Source: Candidatus Aminicenantes bacterium UBA2190 (lineage in GTDB: Bacteria; Acidobacteriota; Aminicenantia; UBA2199). Taken from it: DNA of 36,489 nucleotides. Made by a program: the position numbers and the translations under genes. The notes under the pieces were generated by a model. The model searched no databases, was not told the origin of the DNA, and was given only the letters and a program-made list of their open reading frames with translations. This document shows positions 32,701 through 36,489 of this stretch, in pieces. The stretch spans positions 14,085 through 50,573 of the forward strand of contig DCVK01000052.1 in assembly GCA_002335385.1 (NCBI GenBank), written 5' to 3'. The stretch's first letter is position 1; each line of letters starts with the position of its first letter.

Positions 32701-32742
32701 ACCGGGAAACGGGCAAGAGGCTGGAGGAAAGAGACAAGAGGT
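32701..32742. repeat. degenerate purine-rich heptanucleotide repeat
   Basis: Six 7-nt units in register: ACCGGGA, AACGGGC, AAGAGGC, TGGAGGA, AAGAGAC, AAGAGGT. The purine-rich run continues to about 32780 with the phase lost. It abuts the SagB-like promoter. The rest of the intergenic stretch to 32979 shows no gene. Confidence 0.6.
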
Positions 32743-32979
32743 AGAGGGGCAAAGGGATAGAGAAAGAAAAAACAAAGCCCCGAGCGAAAAGCCTGAACCT
32801 GCCGGCGACAGGCAATAGACTATATTGGAAGAATCAGAACCCGCTCGTTCTCCGCCCAGCAGCGTCTTCCCGGCCAGATCCGCACGCATGAACTTATGCC
32901 GGTAGTGAATGATAGAGAACCCGACCGGCAAGACAGGTGCTAATGGGCGTCCCTCAAACCCTCGGCGGATCCCCCGTAT

Positions 32980-34074
32980 TCAATCGAAAATGGTCCCGCT
33001 TTTCACCTGAAAGGAAAAGGTCAGCCGGTTGTTTTCCTCATTGGTCTCGTCAACCCGGTTGTCCATGTCCACCCAGATAACTCCTTCCTTGGTCCCGGTG
33101 GTCCAGTACTCGAAACCGAACTCGAAGGGTTCCGTATCTCCCGGGTTCAGGGACCGGATGGTCTTGATGCGGGTTTTGACCGGGTTGGGAGAGCACTTGA
33201 TATTAAGCTGCACCGGAGGCGACCGGCGTTTTCCGACATTTTTCACCTTGCCCCACACTTTTTGGGTGCTGCCCGTACCTGAGTGATAAGGCATGGAAAC
33301 ATCCACCAGGGTGAGGTCGGGCTTGATGTCGTCGGCCACTGTCAGGGTCTGGGACAGCCGGTTGTTGCTCTCGTCAATTTCCTTGACCTCATTCTCAGGA
33401 TCAACGACTCCGGAGAACACATAGGTCCCGCCCTTGGTGAATTGGTACTGGAACTGGAGCAGCTCCATCCCCCCCGCCTTGATCCGCGGAACCGGGAGGT
33501 GGATGGTCTTGCCGCCTTCATCATCGGTTAACGTGTAGTCAAAGCGACACGCCGGCGATCCCGCCTGGCCGAGGTTCTTGACCCCCACCCGGAAAGTAGT
33601 CGGGTCCGTGGTGTTCGGCTGGAACCCGGCCGGGAGGTTCCAGTAGACCCACAGGTCCGGCCGGGGAGGAAGGCCGGACGGCGGCGGCTTGCGAGTGTCC
33701 ACGACGGTCAGCGCCTGCAAAATGTTGAACACCGGGCTGTCGCACTGCGTTGGGCCCTGAGTGTCGTTAACGCGCACGATGTAGCGCCCCGGGGCGATGG
33801 CGGCGTCGACGGTCCAATGGTACTGCCCGGTGTTGGGGGTGTTCTGGTTTTGGGGGGTAATAAAGAAAACGATTTCCGTGTTGGCCTCGTTGCGCAGGCG
33901 GATCTTCATCTGGTGTTCGGCGGGGACATTGCTGGAATTCCAGCGAATCGTCACGGCTTGTCCCGCGGTCCACACCGTGTTGGCGCCGGGTTCCAGCACC
34001 AGGCAATTCTGGGCCGCCACAAGCCCCGGAATGAGCAGGACGCCCACCAACAAAATGCGTAATTTCCCATGCAT
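32980..34074 (-). CDS. secreted CARDB-repeat protein
   Basis: A 364-aa protein with a signal peptide (LRILLVGVLLIPGLVAAQ). The first domain (about residues 20-120: VWTAGQAVTIRWNSSNVP, HWTVDAAIAPGRYIVRVND) resembles the Kre9/Knh1-like Ser-Thr-rich beta domain found in bacterial exported proteins. Two CARDB modules follow, with the diagnostic endings DPENEVKEIDESNNRLSQTL and DMDNRVDETNEENNRLTFSF. CARDB domains are cell-adhesion-like beta sandwiches; the ligand is unknown. The ATG at 34074 has GGAGG six bases upstream. A palindrome and a possible promoter lie further upstream. Confidence 0.85.
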   Translation of the reverse strand: MHGKLRILLVGVLLIPGLVAAQNCLVLEPGANTVWTAGQAVTIRWNSSNVPAEHQMKIRLRNEANTEIVFFITPQNQNTPNTGQYHWTVDAAIAPGRYIVRVNDTQGPTQCDSPVFNILQALTVVDTRKPPPSGLPPRPDLWVYWNLPAGFQPNTTDPTTFRVGVKNLGQAGSPACRFDYTLTDDEGGKTIHLPVPRIKAGGMELLQFQYQFTKGGTYVFSGVVDPENEVKEIDESNNRLSQTLTVADDIKPDLTLVDVSMPYHSGTGSTQKVWGKVKNVGKRRSPPVQLNIKCSPNPVKTRIKTIRSLNPGDTEPFEFGFEYWTTGTKEGVIWVDMDNRVDETNEENNRLTFSFQVKSGTIFD

Positions 34075-34146
34075 GTCTTCCCTCCTTGTGGCCGCGCCGC
34101 AAGGGCGGGCTTCCCGGAAATGCATCCGGGGCGTTTCCTTACTGGT

Positions 34147-34176
34147 TAAATACCCTGACGGCTGTCAGAATCTCAC
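34147..34176 (-). promoter_or_regulatory. possible CARDB-gene promoter with palindrome in the spacer
   Basis: Minus strand: GTGAGA (34176-34171), 18 nt, TATTTA (34152-34147), both weak. The spacer contains a perfect inverted repeat, CTGAC and GTCAG around GGCT (34155-34168). A second perfect stem (CCCGGA/TCCGGG, 34113-34130) lies in the putative leader. Confidence 0.3.
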
Positions 34177-34320
34177 GGCATCTGTCTTTTCACTGGGTCC
34201 AGTGCCGTATCGGGGGGAGATGTGTCCCGCCCCACGGGCAGCTCAGCAATACATGGAAGAGTCAGAAATCACGCAGAAGTCCGCCTGCTGGACGCGCGCA
34301 TTCCAATGGGCGTCCCCGGT

Positions 34321-34800
34321 TCAGCGGATGACGACGGTCACGGGGTTGATCCGGGGCTGGTCGGCAATGACGATGCCGGCATGGATCGTATAGGTCCCGG
34401 GCGGGACCGCTGCTCCCCGGTCATTCAACTGGCCCCAGGTTGCCACATATTCAATGGTTGCCCCCGGCATGATGTCGACATGAGTGATGACGGCGGCAAA
34501 CACCCTGGAGGCGGACCAGCGCCAGACTTCGTTGCCGGCCGGGTCCTGCGCCCAGAAATCATAGATCTGGCTGCTGGCGAAGGTCAGCGTCATGGGATCT
34601 TCATTGTCGTTCCCCAGGCTCAATTGCAGCCGGATCGCTTCTCCCCGGCCATATTCCGTCTTGTTTGTCTGGAATTTCGCGGAAAGCCCCTCCGGAAAGC
34701 GGTTCGACTTGCAGGCGAAATTCATCACCAGGCCAAAGATCAGGGCAACCGCCGCAGCCCCCGGATGGATCCGCCGGCAGCCCGTTCTTTCTTTTTTCAT
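34321..34800 (-). CDS. exported BsuPI-domain protein
   Basis: A 159-aa protein with an N-terminal hydrophobic export segment (AAAVALIFGLVMNFAC). The Cys at its end hints at a lipoprotein, but the residues before it (NFA) fit the lipobox poorly. The remainder matches the BsuPI domain: LTFASSQIYDFWAQDPAG, VWRWSASRVF, EYVATWGQLN and VPPGTYTIHAGI. In Bacillus this domain is an intracellular proteinase inhibitor; exported relatives are common and of unknown role. The ATG at 34800 has AAGGAGA upstream, and a strong promoter precedes it. Confidence 0.85.
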   Translation of the reverse strand: MKKERTGCRRIHPGAAAVALIFGLVMNFACKSNRFPEGLSAKFQTNKTEYGRGEAIRLQLSLGNDNEDPMTLTFASSQIYDFWAQDPAGNEVWRWSASRVFAAVITHVDIMPGATIEYVATWGQLNDRGAAVPPGTYTIHAGIVIADQPRINPVTVVIR

Positions 34801-34848
34801 TCGCCGTTCTCCTTGCTTTATTCCATTCCGCTTTAATCTTTCACAAAA

Positions 34849-34877
34849 ATAATGGAGCCGCCAAGCAAAAATGTCAA
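34849..34877 (-). promoter_or_regulatory. BsuPI gene promoter
   Basis: Minus strand: TTGACA (34877-34872), 17 nt, CATTAT (34854-34849), in an AT-rich stretch about 50 nt before the ATG. Confidence 0.7.
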
Positions 34878-34929
34878 TGGGGACAAATGTGATATTTTGT
34901 TTTGTTTAATAACGACCGGGATGATTTTT

Positions 34930-35001
34930 TTAGGTGGTTCGCAAACCACCCTCCGGCTCCAGGAAATTGCGGGCCAGGTCCTGCATTGCCAGGTCGATCA
35001 T
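34930..35001 (-). CDS. possible 23-codon small ORF within repeat element copy 1
   Basis: ATG at 35001 to TAA at 34930-34932, reading MIDLAMQDLARNF ... GGLRTT. The first nine residues match the small ORF in element copy 2 (MIDLIIQDL). Only a weak purine-rich site precedes the ATG. The end of the ORF folds as a GGTGGTT/AACCACC hairpin (34933-34950). It may be coincidental coding over a structured element. Confidence 0.25.
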   Translation of the reverse strand: MIDLAMQDLARNFLEPEGGLRTT

Positions 35002-35040
35002 TGACTTTCTTCGCGAATGAAAACGCCGTTTCAGGACTTG
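34975..35040. repeat. 66-bp structured repeat element, copy 1
   Basis: Aligns without gaps to 36086-36151 (49 of 66 positions identical by my count), including the 13-mer CAGGTCGATCATT. The terminal arms CAGGTCCTG (34975-34983) and CAGGACTTG (35032-35040) pair over 9 positions with one G-T. The element overlaps the last codons of the upstream minus-strand gene. Confidence 0.75.
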
Positions 35041-35288
35041 ATGCCAATGTCTAGCGCCTCGATGAAATTCTTGGCGTCCTTCAGGCTGGCGCCGGTTTCC
35101 CCTACGAACGCCCTGATGGCAGCGATCTTGTCTCCCCTGGCCGCCAGCTCAAGGACCGCCGGGGAAGCCTTGCCGGCGGGGGCGTCTTCTTCGGTGATCA
35201 TCAGCCGCCTGAACAAAAAACCCAGCCGCGACTCGATCCTTTCCAGCCGTGCCTTGATCTCCGCGACTTCACGTCCCATATCCGTCAT
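35031..35288 (-). CDS. small protein with ribosomal L7/L12 C-terminal-like motif
   Basis: An 85-aa protein. The N-terminal half is a short coiled coil (REVAEIKARLERIESRLGFLF). The C-terminal ~40 residues (VLELAARGDKIAAIRAFVGE, then TGASLKDAKNFIEAL) match the helix-turn-helix module of the L7/L12 C-terminal domain as found in many small stand-alone proteins (xxGxKIxAIKxxxExTGxxLKEAKxxVE pattern). Such proteins have no established role. The ATG at 35288 has GGAGGGGG upstream; the longer frame to 35393 overlaps the preceding lipoprotein gene by 14 nt and has no better start. Confidence 0.75.
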   Translation of the reverse strand: MTDMGREVAEIKARLERIESRLGFLFRRLMITEEDAPAGKASPAVLELAARGDKIAAIRAFVGETGASLKDAKNFIEALDIGIKS

Positions 35289-35379
35289 TGCCCCCTCCTG
35301 CTGCTGCGAACGCACCCGGACGGCGTCACCGTCGCCGGATTTCTCCGACCGGCAAAAGCAATAGCCGCTTTCCTGAACC

Positions 35380-35964
35380 TCATCGCCTTTCAAGGAGCGC
35401 GGCCTCGATCTTCATCAGCTCCTCGTTCAGGATCAGGGAGATTTTCCCGGGGAGCAGGCGGTTCCTTTTCCCTTCCAGGACCGCCTTGCGGTCGAACGAA
35501 TGGCTCAGCAATACGGCATCGCTCCGGGAATCCACGATTTCCAGATCCAGCGCCAGCCGGGCGTGCCATTTCCTTTCGAACAGCTGCTTTTCCACGGCCT
35601 CGACCCTTATTTTCATGGTCCAGTCCGGCTCGCCGGCGTCCTCGCATGCCGCGACCTTCCTGAAAACCGATCTTTTTCTCCAGTATCCGGCCACGGCATC
35701 CTCGATCAATTCATCGGGGCTTTTCGACCAGCAGGCGGAATTGGCGTATTTCACCCGGAATGGCGATTCCCGGCACACGATGCGATAATCGCGATAGGTT
35801 TCGTTGATCGCGACGCGATCGATCAGCAGGACCTTGTCGATCCTTGTTTGCCCCTGGCTTGCCGGAATCCCGGTTTGCAGATCGTAGTAATAAGGTCCGC
35901 TGCAACCACAAAAAAGCAGGAGCATGCCCGCAAGCGTTACCCGCTGCCGCCTTGGCGATCCCAT
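35380..35964 (-). CDS. ABC-type transport auxiliary lipoprotein (PqiC/YmbA-like)
   Basis: A 194-aa protein with a lipoprotein-like signal (LAGMLLLFCGC, likely lipidated Cys at residue 21). The rest fits the ABC_trans_aux family: VLLIDRVAINETYRDYRIVC, RVKYANSACWSKSPDELIED, VAGYWRKRSVFRKV and DLEIVDSRSDAVLLSHSF. The family partners with MlaD/MCE-domain ABC transporters that move lipids across the periplasm. No ABC or MCE gene is in the window, so the partner must be elsewhere or beyond the P-type ATPase. GGAGG lies five bases before the ATG. A TATATT -10 candidate lies near 36016. Confidence 0.8.
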   Translation of the reverse strand: MGSPRRQRVTLAGMLLLFCGCSGPYYYDLQTGIPASQGQTRIDKVLLIDRVAINETYRDYRIVCRESPFRVKYANSACWSKSPDELIEDAVAGYWRKRSVFRKVAACEDAGEPDWTMKIRVEAVEKQLFERKWHARLALDLEIVDSRSDAVLLSHSFDRKAVLEGKRNRLLPGKISLILNEELMKIEAALLERR

Positions 35965-36058
35965 TTCATCCTCCTGCGTTCGGGCCAGTTGATCCTCTCG
36001 GGTAATATAAATGATTCCCCCCGATTATCTCGCCCGGGGAGCTGCCGGCCCCCTTTTT

Positions 36059-36112
36059 TTACCTGCAGCTTTTTTTCTTCGGCGTCAGGTCTTGAATTAT
36101 CAGGTCGATCAT
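36059..36112 (-). CDS. possible 17-codon small ORF within repeat element copy 2
   Basis: ATG at 36112 to TAA at 36059-36061, reading MIDLIIQDLTPKKKSCR. It shares MIDL..QDL with the small ORF at 34930-35001. A weak AGTGG lies just before the ATG. Whether it is translated is uncertain. Confidence 0.25.
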   Translation of the reverse strand: MIDLIIQDLTPKKKSCR

Positions 36113-36151
36113 TTCCACTCTTCACGAAGAAAACTGTCATTTCAAGACCTG
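36086..36151. repeat. 66-bp structured repeat element, copy 2
   Basis: Terminal arms CAGGTCTTGAA (36086-36096) and TTCAAGACCTG (36141-36151) form a perfect 11-bp inverted repeat. The interior holds CAGGTCGATCATT, identical to copy 1. It lies 22 nt after the P-type ATPase stop codon, in the same orientation relative to transcription as copy 1. Confidence 0.8.
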
Positions 36152-36172
36152 GCCCTCAAGACCCCCCTCGCA

Positions 36173-36489
36173 TCACAAATGCACCCGCCTGAGCCGGAGT
36201 GAATTGCTGATCACGGAAACCGAGCTGAAGCTCATCGCCGCGGCGGCGATGATCGGGGACAGCAGGATCCCGAAGAACGGGTACAGCGCTCCCGCGGCGA
36301 TCGGAACGCCCGCCGTGTTGTAAACGAAGGCAAAGAACAGATTCTGCCGGATATTGCGCATGGTGACCCGGCTCAAGCGCCTGGCCTTGACGATGCCCCG
36401 CAGATCGCCCTTGACCAGGGTGATACCGGCGCTTTCGATCGCCACATCGGTCCCCGCGCCCATGGCGATGCCGACCTGGGCCTGGGCCA
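36173..36489 (-). CDS. heavy-metal (copper-type) P-type ATPase, C-terminal part
   Basis: The last ~105 residues of a P1B-type ATPase; the rest lies beyond the window edge. The frame opens AQAQVGIAMGAGTDVAIESAG, the conserved hinge motif (GIAMGxGTDVAIExA). It continues with ITLVKGDLRGIVKARRLSRVTMRNIRQNLFFAFVYN, a family block (N of the YN motif on TM7), then FFGILLSPIIAAAAMSFSSVSVISNSLRL, with the TM8 MxxSSxxVxxNxLRL motif typical of CopA. These match the copper subgroup (YN on TM7, MSSS-like on TM8). The protein should export Cu+ from the cytoplasm. The stop is at 36173-36175, and a structured element follows directly. Confidence 0.9.
   Translation of the reverse strand, partial: AQAQVGIAMGAGTDVAIESAGITLVKGDLRGIVKARRLSRVTMRNIRQNLFFAFVYNTAGVPIAAGALYPFFGILLSPIIAAAAMSFSSVSVISNSLRLRRVHL

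Noticed and set aside
32659..32931. 90-codon minus-strand frame between the CARDB and SagB-like genes
   Set aside because: It runs through the heptad repeat and the SagB promoter, has low-complexity Ser/Phe/Pro translation and no ribosome-binding site.
34933..34950. GGTGGTT/AACCACC hairpin as an intrinsic terminator
   Set aside because: On the minus strand it is followed by A residues rather than T, and on the plus strand by CTCCGG, so it lacks a U tract in either direction.

Overview
The window is a gene-dense, GC-rich stretch of chromosome from a Gram-negative bacterium. The envelope genes show this: a bifunctional murein synthase, outer-membrane or periplasmic proteins with signal peptides, a lipoprotein of the ABC-auxiliary type and a beta-barrel ending in an aromatic residue. 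The lineage cannot be fixed from the sequence. The mix of uncharacterised secreted Ig-like, CARDB and BsuPI proteins with high GC suggests Acidobacteriota/Aminicenantes-like or a related phylum; this is a low-confidence inference. No phage, integrase, complete insertion sequence or CRISPR array was seen.

Layout. 1-4261 (+): 3' part of recN, miaB and a membrane sulfatase-like gene, closely packed. 4279-6779 (-): ligA followed by osmC. 6922-7461 (+): a DUF4388 gene, then an intergenic stretch with three different heptanucleotide repeat arrays. 7728-10532: divergent acpS and PBP1A genes. 10583-12338 (-): two secreted proteins of unknown function. 12393-12802: a gene-poor stretch with strong hairpins. 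12803-16788 (-): smc followed 8 nt later by a corrinoid adenosyltransferase gene. 16883-18556 (-): cstA. 18688-20148 (+): a second sulfatase-like gene, paralogous to the first. 20181-22493: cutA diverging from a glutaminase-less GMP synthase subunit plus a methyltransferase, with near-abutting back-to-back promoters. 22554-24622 (-): a perR-katA operon behind a perfect Fur/PerR-type palindrome. 24665-26884 (-): two tandem Asp/Glu racemases and a methyltransferase. 26977-35964 (-): small membrane proteins, a PDZ protein, Ig-like, cyclophilin, flavodoxin, SagB-like, CARDB, BsuPI and ABC-auxiliary lipoprotein genes. 36173-end (-): C-terminus of a metal P-type ATPase.

Functional links. Peroxide and redox defence is prominent (OsmC, PerR, catalase, flavodoxin, SagB-type oxidoreductase). 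Housekeeping genes cover DNA repair and chromosome structure (RecN, LigA, SMC), tRNA modification (MiaB), carrier-protein activation (AcpS), peptidoglycan synthesis (PBP1A) and purine synthesis (GuaA ATP-PPase).

The most interesting signals are non-coding. (1) Several genes (ligA, acpS, the second sulfatase gene, the PDZ gene) have a -10 box exactly 6 nt before the ATG and no Shine-Dalgarno, which predicts leaderless mRNAs, while neighbouring genes have normal leaders. (2) Two 66-bp elements at 34975 and 36086 align without gaps at about 74% identity and keep their terminal stem by compensatory changes. (3) Intergenic repeats at two loci share a 7-nt period. (4) The catalase reading frame appears to be broken near its end by a -1 shift.
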